Shown here in pieces: positions 1-7,128 of a stretch of DNA of 15,074 nucleotides. The position numbers and the translations under genes were made by a program. The notes under the pieces are model-generated. The model ran no database searches. It saw only the letters and a program-made list of their open reading frames with translations, and was not told the DNA's origin. Source of the DNA: Clostridiales bacterium (GTDB lineage: Bacteria > Bacillota > Clostridia > Christensenellales > CAG-138); contig DNFZ01000132.1 in the NCBI GenBank assembly GCA_003486785.1, positions 1 through 15,074 of the forward strand, written 5' to 3'. Positions within the stretch are counted from its first letter, which is position 1, and every line of letters begins with the position of its first letter.

Positions 1-1
1 C

Positions 2-19
2 TATTCTACTCGTAGAATA
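2..19. promoter_or_regulatory. Perfect inverted repeat, possible operator
   Basis: Two 8-base arms, TATTCTAC and GTAGAATA, are separated by two bases. The repeat lies about 25 bases upstream of the predicted -35 of the amidohydrolase promoter, so it could be a repressor or activator site for that gene. It could equally belong to a gene beyond the left edge. It does not match an operator I can name with certainty. Confidence 0.4.
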
Positions 20-43
20 ACGAAATGTGTGTTTTGGCGCGAA

Positions 44-72
44 TGGACTTTTTTCAAGCGATCCAATATGAT
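44..72 (+). promoter_or_regulatory. Sigma-A type promoter of the amidohydrolase gene
   Basis: The -35 is TGGACT (44-49), the spacer is 17 bases and the -10 is TATGAT (67-72). The expected transcript start is near 79. This lies after the two upstream in-frame ATG codons at 29 and 68, which is one reason the coding start is placed at the GTG at 200. The leader would be about 120 nt. Confidence 0.55.
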
Positions 73-199
73 AAAAAGGTTATGCAACGCAACTCAACTT
101 CATGTTCTGTTCGCAACCGGCATAACAGCAGGCGGAAGACGCCGCAGAACTGCCGCGCGAAAGCAAGAAGCGCGGAATAACAGACGGGGGGATCGATTC

Positions 200-1354
200 G
201 TGGAGCTGCATTCAGAAGTTGCCGCATTGTCGGAGGCGTGCAAGCGCACCAGGCGCGCGCTGCATCGCATCCCCGAAACGGCATTCACGGAAGCGCAGAC
301 GCAGGCATATATCGAATCCGCGCTGCGCCTGAGTGAGCCGGACAGCCTTGAGCGCATCGCGGGAACCGGTGTGAAGGCCGTTTACTACGCAAAAAATCCG
401 CGTTCGACCATCGCGTTTCGCGCGGACATGGACGCGATCAACGTTTCCGAGCAGAATCGCGTATCCTATCGCTCAAAACACGCCGGAAAGATGCATGCTT
501 GCGGGCACGACGGGCATATGACTATGCTGCTGCTGCTATCCACCCTCCTGCACGCGCACAGGGCTGAGCTGCAGGACAATGTCGTGCTGCTCTTCCAGCC
601 GGGAGAGGAAGGGCACGGCGGCGCAAAGCGCATGATCGCCGCGGGCGCGCTGCATCATCCAGCTGTCGACTGCATCTACGGGCTGCATGTATGGCCTGCC
701 GTGGAAAAAGGAAAGATCGCCGTCCGCTGGGGCCCGATGATGGCGCAGACCTGTGAGTTTGAGATCGTTGTACGCGGCAAGAGCGCGCACGGGGCGATGC
801 CGCAGCTCGGTGTAGACGCAATCGTGATCACAGCTGAGCTAATCTCGATGGTGCAGACGGTGATCACGCGCAGCATCGATCCGCATCAGGACGCATTGCT
901 CACCATCGGCAGGATCGAGGGTGGACGCGCCCACAATGTCATTGCGGATAAGGTTACAATGTCAGGCACGCTGCGCGCATTTTCAAACGAGGTGTTCTTC
1001 GATTTGATCGCGCGGATTGAGTCCATCGTGCGCGGGCTTCAGCTCGCGACGGGCGCGAAGATCACCTTCCGAAAGCTGATGCACTACCCCAGTGTCGATA
1101 ACCCGCGCGCGCTTGTCGAGTCGATCTACACATTAGCCGACAAGGATACGGACATGGTCATTGCCGACCCGGTTATGACCGGCGAGGACTTTTCTTTTTA
1201 TCAGGAGCAGGCGCCCGGATTGTTTTTGCTGCTGGGCACCGGCGAGGAAGCGCATCAGGCACCCTTGCACAATGGCAGATTTGACTTTGACGAAAGCGTT
1301 CTGCTCACGGGTGTGGAGCTATACCGGCGTATTCTTGGCCTTTGCGAACGATGA
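200..1354 (+). CDS. M20-family amidohydrolase (N-acyl-amino-acid / hippurate hydrolase type)
   Basis: A cytoplasmic zinc amidohydrolase expected to remove an acyl group from an N-acylated amino acid or similar amide; the exact substrate is not readable. The 384-residue protein has the normal family length. Visible motifs are RADMDA (74-79), MHACGHDGHM (98-107, with Cys101, His103 and Asp104 as likely metal ligands), QPGEEG (133-138, catalytic Glu pair) and GLHVWP (161-166). Near the C terminus come the GEDFSFY and PGLFLLLGTG stretches typical of the family. The GTG at 200 is chosen because homology begins there, a G-rich ribosome site precedes it, and the predicted promoter starts the transcript downstream of the earlier ATGs. 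The frame stays open upstream to 29, but that extension is basic and unlike the family. The gene is convergent with the sugar operon and shares its terminator, so a functional link is not implied. Confidence 0.88.
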   Translation: MELHSEVAALSEACKRTRRALHRIPETAFTEAQTQAYIESALRLSEPDSLERIAGTGVKAVYYAKNPRSTIAFRADMDAINVSEQNRVSYRSKHAGKMHACGHDGHMTMLLLLSTLLHAHRAELQDNVVLLFQPGEEGHGGAKRMIAAGALHHPAVDCIYGLHVWPAVEKGKIAVRWGPMMAQTCEFEIVVRGKSAHGAMPQLGVDAIVITAELISMVQTVITRSIDPHQDALLTIGRIEGGRAHNVIADKVTMSGTLRAFSNEVFFDLIARIESIVRGLQLATGAKITFRKLMHYPSVDNPRALVESIYTLADKDTDMVIADPVMTGEDFSFYQEQAPGLFLLLGTGEEAHQAPLHNGRFDFDESVLLTGVELYRRILGLCER

Positions 1355-1722
1355 TGCACCGCTTGCCGCAGAGCGGCGCACCGGCTTTGTCGACGCACGC
1401 TTTGCTTCGTTAACAAACGCACGCAACTACCGTGGAAGCATAATATATTGTGATATCCGCTTTCTTGCGATAATAAATAAGAAAAAAACACAGCCCCTTT
1501 GCCATCTTGCAGCGTCAGTCAATCGCTGATCCTGCAATGCGCCAAAGTAGCTGTGCTTTTTTTCGTCTGATCAAACGCGCAGTGTTTTCTTCCTCTGCCT
1601 GCAAACAGAGGCCCCCCCGCGGTCTTTTATCGTCTTAAAAACCGTCTCTCGATTCTTCCTATTATTATATCGCCTTCATCGCGCGGCAGATCGCGCCGCC
1701 AGCAGCATGCCTGCCCGGCACA
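1355..1722. other. Convergent intergenic region with no gene
   Basis: These 368 bases lie between the stop of the amidohydrolase and the stop of the aldolase. They hold the shared terminator (1482-1563) and two weaker hairpins: CCTCTG/CAGAGG at 1592-1611 and GCGGC/GCCGC at 1683-1699. Neither weaker hairpin is followed by a T run. I see no convincing coding sequence. Confidence 0.6.
1482..1563. terminator. Bidirectional rho-independent terminator
   Basis: Seven A residues (1482-1488) and seven T residues (1557-1563) flank a long interrupted hairpin. Its paired segments are CACAGC/GCTGTG (1489-1494 with 1550-1555), CTTTG/CAAAG (1497-1501 with 1543-1547) and TTGCAG/CTGCAA (1507-1512 with 1532-1537). 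A U run follows the stem on either strand, so it can end both the amidohydrolase transcript and the minus-strand sugar operon. Confidence 0.75.
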
Positions 1723-2577
1723 TCAAGCGCGCGCTTTCCCGACCGCGCCGCAGACGAGCATGCGCTGTATGACAAGCTGCCTGACGCGCGCGCGCCCGAG
1801 CTTGCCGAATTCCTTTGGGTCATAGAGCGCGGGATTCTGCTGGAGCGCGTCCTTGACGCCCTCCGTGTAGGCGTTGCGCAGCTCGGTTGCGAAATTGACC
1901 TTGCAGATGCCCCGCTTGATGCAGTTTTGAATGTCCGCATCGCTAAGGCCCGAAGCGCCGTGCAGCACGAGCGGAATATTCACCCGCTGGCGAATCTGCA
2001 AGAGCCGCTCAAGATCCAGCACCGGCTTGCCGCTGTAGAACCCGTGCGCCGTGCCGATGGCAACCGCGAGCGAGGAGATACCGGTGCGCGCGCAAAAATC
2101 CTCCGCCTCGGCGAGATCGGTGTAGCCGGGGTCGTCGGTGACGATCTCCTCCTCCTTGCCGCCTACCTTGCCCAGCTCTGCTTCGACGGGAACCGCGCAG
2201 GGCGCGCATAGATCGACAACCTGCCGCGTGAGGGCAACATTCTCCGCAAAGCCGAGCTTGGAGCCGTCGATCATGATAGACGTATATCCCGCGCGCAAGC
2301 ATTTCGCTGCGATGGCGAACGAGTTGCCGTGATCCAGATGCAGCGCGACCGGCACGCCGTAGTCGAGCGAAAGCCCGCGCGCCATGCCAAAGAACACATC
2401 CGCGCTGGCATACTTGAGCATGGAAGGCGTGGTCTGCAGGATAAACGGGGATTGCGTTTCCGCCGCCGCCTCAAATACCGCCTGCATGATCTCCATGTTT
2501 TCGGCGTTAAAGGCGCCGATGGCATATCCGCCGCTCTGCGCCTGCAACAGCATTTCTTTTGTATCCGTAAGTGCCAT
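1723..2577 (-). CDS. gatY: Class II ketose-bisphosphate aldolase, GatY/KbaY-like
   Basis: A zinc-dependent aldolase expected to split a ketose (bis)phosphate into dihydroxyacetone phosphate and an aldehyde. Tagatose-1,6-bisphosphate is the likely type of substrate, given the neighbouring GatZ. The 284 residues match the family length. Key positions are Asp82 and His83 in LHLDHG (general acid and zinc ligand), Glu134 in EAELG, His178 in AIGTAHG, His206 in LVLHGASG, and Asn228 in KVNFATEL. The tail (ATEL..A...VK..L, ending CG..GKARA) is close to E. coli GatY as I remember it. A GAAAGG site sits 11 bases before the ATG, which is rather far. It is the last gene of the operon, 70 bases after the LacI gene. 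A fructose-bisphosphate aldolase role cannot be excluded from motifs alone. Confidence 0.87.
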   Translation of the reverse strand: MALTDTKEMLLQAQSGGYAIGAFNAENMEIMQAVFEAAAETQSPFILQTTPSMLKYASADVFFGMARGLSLDYGVPVALHLDHGNSFAIAAKCLRAGYTSIMIDGSKLGFAENVALTRQVVDLCAPCAVPVEAELGKVGGKEEEIVTDDPGYTDLAEAEDFCARTGISSLAVAIGTAHGFYSGKPVLDLERLLQIRQRVNIPLVLHGASGLSDADIQNCIKRGICKVNFATELRNAYTEGVKDALQQNPALYDPKEFGKLGRARVRQLVIQRMLVCGAVGKARA

Positions 2578-2647
2578 AGGTGCATCAGCCTTTCTTGATT
2601 GAGCCGTCTGCTTCTTGCGTCGTTTGCTGCCGCGGAATCATCCGCGC

Positions 2648-3637
2648 CTACTGCGCCGTCTGCAGATCCGGCATGCGCAGCTCCGCCTTGATGCGCCTTA
2701 CCCTCGGCGCTAGATCCGTTCCGCCGTTCAACCGCTCCAGCAGCATCTGCGCCGTCGTAGCGCCGATCGTCTCGCTGGGAAGCTCGAAGAGCGGCACGCG
2801 CCTGCCGGGTATCCGGTGCGCGTTCGCCCCGTCAACGCCGATGATGTCGATATCCTGCATCAACCGCATGCCCTTTTCGCTCGCGGCAGCCTCCGCGCCC
2901 ATGGTCAGCATCGCATCCGCAGCCAAAACCGCCGTGGGTGGTCGCTCTTTTTCACAAAGCTGAAAAAACGCCTGGTGCCCTTGCGCATAGTCGCACGCAC
3001 AGCTCACAAGCAACGATGCATCCATGTTCAGCTGATAATCGATGTGCGCGCGTAAAAAGCCTGTTCTGAGCTCCTCGGCGGCATACGCATTGTGTGCGCC
3101 GAGAATCGCGCCGATGCGCGGATGCTGGCGGGCAAATAGATACTCTGCCGCGCGGTAAGCTGTCCCCATATAGTCTGTTAGCACGCTGTCATAAGCCGCG
3201 CCCGGAAACACGCAGTCGAGCACCACCACAGGCAGCTCGCCGCAGAGCGCGCGAATCTCATCTGCGCAAATCGCGTTTGGAAGAATGACAATGCCGTCTA
3301 CGTTTCCGCTCAGCAGGCGGAGTTTGTCCCGCTCGGGCGCATTCTGCGCATAGGCGCAGAGTATGGTCGAATACCCATGCCCGGCCAGCGTGCGGTCCAG
3401 CGCGGTGAGCATCGCGCCGGTTCCTGCCAGAGCGCTCGCGGGCAGCACGACGCCGATGGTATAGGAGCGCCTGCTCTTGAGCGCGCGCGCCGCGTAGTTG
3501 ACGCGATAGTTGAGCTTGGCGACCGCCTCGTCCAGCACCGCGCGGTTTTCGGGGCGCACGTTGCCGCCGTTGAGATATTTGGATACCGTACCGAACGCCA
3601 GACCGGTGTATTCCGAAAGATCCCGTATGGTTGGCAT
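2648..3637 (-). CDS. LacI/GalR-family transcriptional regulator
   Basis: A sugar-responsive DNA-binding protein of 329 residues, the normal family length. The helix-turn-helix spans about residues 3-23 (TIRDLSEYTGLAFGTVSKYLN), followed by a hinge with the usual AARAL element at 49-53. A periplasmic-binding-protein-like effector domain runs from about residue 60 (IGVVLP) to the C terminus, with the family's IIGVDG segment late in it. An AAAGGAGG site six bases before the ATG supports the start. It is embedded in the catabolic operon between the GatZ and aldolase genes, so it should be made together with the enzymes. Its effector and operator are unknown. It is distinct from the fused regulator at 13215. 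Confidence 0.9.
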   Translation of the reverse strand: MPTIRDLSEYTGLAFGTVSKYLNGGNVRPENRAVLDEAVAKLNYRVNYAARALKSRRSYTIGVVLPASALAGTGAMLTALDRTLAGHGYSTILCAYAQNAPERDKLRLLSGNVDGIVILPNAICADEIRALCGELPVVVLDCVFPGAAYDSVLTDYMGTAYRAAEYLFARQHPRIGAILGAHNAYAAEELRTGFLRAHIDYQLNMDASLLVSCACDYAQGHQAFFQLCEKERPPTAVLAADAMLTMGAEAAASEKGMRLMQDIDIIGVDGANAHRIPGRRVPLFELPSETIGATTAQMLLERLNGGTDLAPRVRRIKAELRMPDLQTAQ

Positions 3638-3672
3638 TGCGCTCCTCCTTTCCGTTTTATCGATACAAACTG

Positions 3673-4953
3673 CTAGCCTTCATAGTAGGTTTTGATCACG
3701 TCGCGCACGCGCTCTTTGATCAGCCATGCCGCGTCCGCTCTGCCGCCGCGCGCCAGAATCGCCTCCTTTTGCGCAGGGAAATACTGGCTGGTGAGCCCGA
3801 ACGGAAGTGTTTTCGCGTCGATATTGGCAATCAGCCGCTGGATGGACTCCTTGATGACATCCTCCTCCAGATAATACCGGCAGCGGTCGGAGAGGCTGTA
3901 GCGCCGCGCAAACGCGAGATCCCCCTCGCTGCCATGATAGTAGCGCTCCCAGTACTTCGGCTGCTGCATGAGCTTTTGCTCCAGCACATCCGAAAAGCGG
4001 GAATACCCGCCCGCGGGTGAATACACGTAGAGATCCTTTTCCATGCTCTCCAGCGCAAAGAGCGCCTCGCGCAGCGCAAAGGTAAGCGCCGGGCCAACCT
4101 TGAGGATGGCGATGCCGTCTTTGCGCATGGCGTGCAGCGCGCCTGCCGGCTGATAATCGGTCGAATGCCCTTCCAGAATGAACGGCAGCGTTTTTGCATG
4201 ATCCGTCAGCCTGCGCGCTTTTTGCGCGTCATAGATGATGATCGTATTATCCGCAAACTCCACCCCCGGTTGAACGACGGCGGCGATTACGCGGGAAAAC
4301 GCCCTATCCAGCCCCTTTTCGTGAAACGCCGTGCGAAACGCGGCAAGCGTTGCGTCAAGGTTTTCCGGCGGGGTGATAGCAAGCGTGTCCTCGTTTTCGG
4401 TGGCTCCGCCCGGCACCGGCACCTCACTGCCGACCACATAGACCGGCTCTTCGCCGGGTTTTGCCGCACGCTCCGCAACGGCACAAAGCCTTGCCGCGCG
4501 CGCGGCGATGGTCTCGTCCGTCAGCGGCAGATCGGTTGGGTCGTTGCCCAGGCGCATGCTGGTGTCCAGATGGATCTTGCGAAAGCCCGCGCGCACAAAT
4601 GCGTCGATGAGCACCTCCGCTTTGGCCATCGCCTCCGCTTCCGGCTCCGCGCTCCATGTCAGCGGGCCGAGATGATCCCCGCCCAGGATGAGCTGCGTCT
4701 GCGGCAGGCCGACCCTCTCTGCCAGCGTTTGCACATAGGCCGCAAAGTCGGCCGGTTGCATGCCGGTGTATCCGCCGAACTGGTTTACCTGGTTCGCGGT
4801 CGCCTCGATGAGTACGACGCGGTTTGTGTCGCGCCCGAATTCCATCGCCGCCTCGATGACATAGGCGTTTGCGCTGCAAATGCTGCAAACGCCCTCGTCA
4901 GAGCCGGATTTTTGCCGTTTTACCAGATCCTGAAAATATTGTTTTGCATCCAT
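3673..4953 (-). CDS. gatZ: GatZ/KbaZ-family protein (tagatose-bisphosphate aldolase partner or tagatose-6-phosphate epimerase)
   Basis: A 426-residue GatZ/KbaZ protein. In enterobacteria this family is needed for activity and stability of the GatY/KbaY tagatose-1,6-bisphosphate aldolase. I also recall an Agrobacterium member described as a D-tagatose-6-phosphate 4-epimerase. Family blocks seen are GVCSICSAN (21-29), IEATANQVNQFGGYTGM (49-65), GGDHLGP (91-97), KIHLDTSM, EVPVPGG, VVQPGVEF, GHSTDYQ, ILKVGPALTFALREALFAL and YSLSDRCRYY, in that order and without gaps. The ribosome site before the ATG is weak (AAGG very close to the start), so initiation may be modest. The gene sits 49 bases after the aldo/keto reductase and 35 bases before the LacI gene. 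A GatY-like gene in the same operon favours the aldolase-partner role, while the lack of a visible second kinase favours the epimerase role. Confidence 0.9.
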   Translation of the reverse strand: MDAKQYFQDLVKRQKSGSDEGVCSICSANAYVIEAAMEFGRDTNRVVLIEATANQVNQFGGYTGMQPADFAAYVQTLAERVGLPQTQLILGGDHLGPLTWSAEPEAEAMAKAEVLIDAFVRAGFRKIHLDTSMRLGNDPTDLPLTDETIAARAARLCAVAERAAKPGEEPVYVVGSEVPVPGGATENEDTLAITPPENLDATLAAFRTAFHEKGLDRAFSRVIAAVVQPGVEFADNTIIIYDAQKARRLTDHAKTLPFILEGHSTDYQPAGALHAMRKDGIAILKVGPALTFALREALFALESMEKDLYVYSPAGGYSRFSDVLEQKLMQQPKYWERYYHGSEGDLAFARRYSLSDRCRYYLEEDVIKESIQRLIANIDAKTLPFGLTSQYFPAQKEAILARGGRADAAWLIKERVRDVIKTYYEG

Positions 4954-5002
4954 AGCCTTTTTTTATCGTCCCGTTTAAAAATTCGCTTCCAATTATTTGC
5001 CG

Positions 5003-6013
5003 TTATTTCGTGATTGTCCCGTTCTCATCCCAGAGATCGTGCCAGTCTTTCGCGCCCGCCCAGAGGAACACCTGTCCCTTGATCAGGCGGCAGCCCTTGT
5101 CCGCGCGGGCGATGGATTCCATCTCAGCGAGCGTCAGCGGGTCTTCGGTGACGCACTTAAGGTTGCTTGTGTATTCGTTTTCAAACACGGAGAACGGAAT
5201 CGGTGTCTGTCCGCGCTGGACGGCCCACTTGATGCAGACGATGGCAGGGTGTACGCCGTGCGCCTTGGCGATCTCGACCACTTCCGGCATCTGGATATCC
5301 ACGACATCGTCCGGCGTCTTGTCGCGATCCGGCCGCGTCGGCGAACCGATGGGGCAGAACCCGATCGGCTGGATCTCACGCTTAAGGATATAGTCAAACA
5401 GCTCCTGCTGCTGGAAGCTCGGGTGAAGCTCCATCTCGATGGCGGCGGGCTTGATGCGGCAAAGCGGCAGCACCGCCTCCAGCTTCGGAATCGTCATGCT
5501 GGACATGCCGATGTATTTGACCAGCCCCATGTCCACGAGCCGCTCGCACTGCCGCCAGGTCGCCATGAATGCGTCCACAGAAAACGGCGTGCTGTCTGGG
5601 TTGCGCGCGTCTCCGTCGCATCCGGGCGCATGATAGTTGGCAAACGGCCAGTGGACGAAGAAGAGATCGATATAGTTGAGCCTCAGATCGCGCAGGCTCT
5701 TTGCGCAGGAGAGGAGCACGTCTCCCTGCCCGTGCATGTCGTTCCACACCTTGGTGGTGATGAAGAGCTCCTCGCGCTTTACCGTCCCTTTATCGATGGC
5801 GGCCTGAAAAACCTTGCCGATCAGGTCTTCATTGCCATAGACCGCGGCGCAATCAAACAGGCGGTAACCGACCTCGATGGCGCCGGCAACCGCTGCGCTG
5901 ACCTGCTCTGCTGTGAAGCGATCCGAGCCGAATGTGCCCATGCCGATTGCCGGCATAAACGCGCCGTCATACAGCTTCCGCTTGGGAACCAGTAGAGGAT
6001 TGATCTTTTCCAT
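5003..6013 (-). CDS. Aldo/keto reductase, possible aldose reductase
   Basis: A cytoplasmic NAD(P)H-dependent oxidoreductase of 336 residues. The catalytic tetrad is complete: Asp54 and Tyr59 in RLFDCAAVYGNE, Lys88 in ITTKVWN and His121 in FFVHWPF. A typical AKR barrel pattern (EMELHP, then GFCPIGSP) follows. The usual IPKS cofactor motif is IPFS here (272-275), so the Lys that contacts the 2'-phosphate of NADPH in many AKRs is a Phe. This hints at NADH use or altered cofactor binding. A GTAGGAGG site six bases before the ATG fixes the start. The gene lies 47 bases after the GatD-like dehydrogenase. Together the two could convert an aldose to a ketose through the alditol. Reduction of an aldehyde released by the aldolase is the alternative. 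Confidence 0.85.
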   Translation of the reverse strand: MEKINPLLVPKRKLYDGAFMPAIGMGTFGSDRFTAEQVSAAVAGAIEVGYRLFDCAAVYGNEDLIGKVFQAAIDKGTVKREELFITTKVWNDMHGQGDVLLSCAKSLRDLRLNYIDLFFVHWPFANYHAPGCDGDARNPDSTPFSVDAFMATWRQCERLVDMGLVKYIGMSSMTIPKLEAVLPLCRIKPAAIEMELHPSFQQQELFDYILKREIQPIGFCPIGSPTRPDRDKTPDDVVDIQMPEVVEIAKAHGVHPAIVCIKWAVQRGQTPIPFSVFENEYTSNLKCVTEDPLTLAEMESIARADKGCRLIKGQVFLWAGAKDWHDLWDENGTITK

Positions 6014-6060
6014 GTTTTGCCTCCTACAGTATTGTTCATATTTTGATCAACGCCGCTTGA

Positions 6061-7128
6061 TCAGCGTGTTTGTTCCAAATAATAAGGTTCGTTCATTAAC
6101 AAAATCTTGCCGGACACCGCGCCCGGCTTCTCAAAGAGCAGAAACGCCTCCTGCGCGCGGGACATGGAATACCGTCCGCCGATGAACGCCTCATCAAACT
6201 TCAGCCGCCCGTCTGCGTAGTAGTCCGCCGTCATCGTCCATTCTTTGCCGGGGAAAGGCGCGCTGTAGCTCATCCAAGAGCCTGTCAGCCGAAACTCCTT
6301 GCGGTTCATGTTCTCCCATTCCGCAGGCGTAAAGGTCAGATCTGCATGCGGCGTGCCGATGAAGCAGATGTGCGCCTTGTTTGCTGCGAGCGAAAACGCC
6401 ATCTTCATCGTCGGCGCGGCACCCGCGGTCTCAAACACATAGTCAAACCCGCCGTGCGAGAAGTCTTTCGCGGCTTCCAAAAACCCCGCTTCGCGCGTGT
6501 CATACGTTGCATCCGCGCCCATGCGCCCCGCCAGCGCCAACCGCTCCGGGCTGATATCGAACACCGCGATGCTTTTAGCGCCCAGCAGGCGCGCCCACTG
6601 CATCGCGAAGATGCCGATGGTGCCGCCGCCGAGGATGGCGACGCTGCCGCCGCCTCGATAGTCGCACTGCAATACGCCGTGGAGCGCAACCGTGGAGGGC
6701 TCAAACATCGCGCCCTGCTCATACGAGATCGAAGAATCAAACACCACCGCGTTTCGCTCGGGAATCACGATATACGCAGCGTTGCTCCCCTGCTGGCGGG
6801 AGCCGATGAAAGAATAGTGCTTGCAGAGCGCATAGTCGCCCTTCTGGCAGTCCACGCATTGCATGCACGGCAGCAGCGGCGCGCCGGAGACGCGGTCTCC
6901 CGCGCGAACGTGGGTCACCGCGGAGCCAACCTCCATTACCTCGCCGGAGAACTCGTGTCCCAGCACGATGGGATAAAAATGCACACCGTTGTGAAAAAAG
7001 CGGGGGATATCCGAGCCGCAGATGCCGGAGGCGGCAACGCGCACGAGCACGCTGTCCGACTGCATCGGCGCCAGCTCGATCTCCTGATAGTCAATCGTCC
7101 TGTTTTGGGTCAATACGGCTGCTTTCAC
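6061..7128 (-). CDS. gatD: Zinc-dependent polyol dehydrogenase, galactitol-1-phosphate 5-dehydrogenase (GatD)-like
   Basis: A medium-chain zinc dehydrogenase of 355 residues that should oxidise a sugar alcohol or its phosphate to the ketose. The likely catalytic zinc residues are Cys37 (GICGSD), His58-Glu59 (GHEF) and Glu143 (FEP). A complete structural zinc site is formed by Cys88, Cys91, Cys94 and Cys102. The nucleotide site is GGGTIG (167-172), with Asp191 at the end of the second strand, which favours NAD+ over NADP+. The blocks CGSDIPRFFHNGVHFYPI, PLLPC, YSFIGSR and GSWMSYS closely resemble E. coli GatD. It begins with GTG, preceded by AGGAGG, and overlaps the kinase stop codon by four bases (GTGA), suggesting coupled translation. 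As no PTS is present, the substrate may be the free alditol rather than the phosphate. Confidence 0.86.
   Translation of the reverse strand: MKAAVLTQNRTIDYQEIELAPMQSDSVLVRVAASGICGSDIPRFFHNGVHFYPIVLGHEFSGEVMEVGSAVTHVRAGDRVSGAPLLPCMQCVDCQKGDYALCKHYSFIGSRQQGSNAAYIVIPERNAVVFDSSISYEQGAMFEPSTVALHGVLQCDYRGGGSVAILGGGTIGIFAMQWARLLGAKSIAVFDISPERLALAGRMGADATYDTREAGFLEAAKDFSHGGFDYVFETAGAAPTMKMAFSLAANKAHICFIGTPHADLTFTPAEWENMNRKEFRLTGSWMSYSAPFPGKEWTMTADYYADGRLKFDEAFIGGRYSMSRAQEAFLLFEKPGAVSGKILLMNEPYYLEQTR

Noticed and set aside
29..199. N-terminal extension of the amidohydrolase from the ATG at 29
   Set aside because: The extension is basic and unlike the family, and the predicted promoter lies within it.
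4132..5995. Two long plus-strand open frames (4132-5013 and 4997-5995)
   Set aside because: They are shadows of GatZ and the aldo/keto reductase, whose motifs and ribosome sites are clear on the minus strand.
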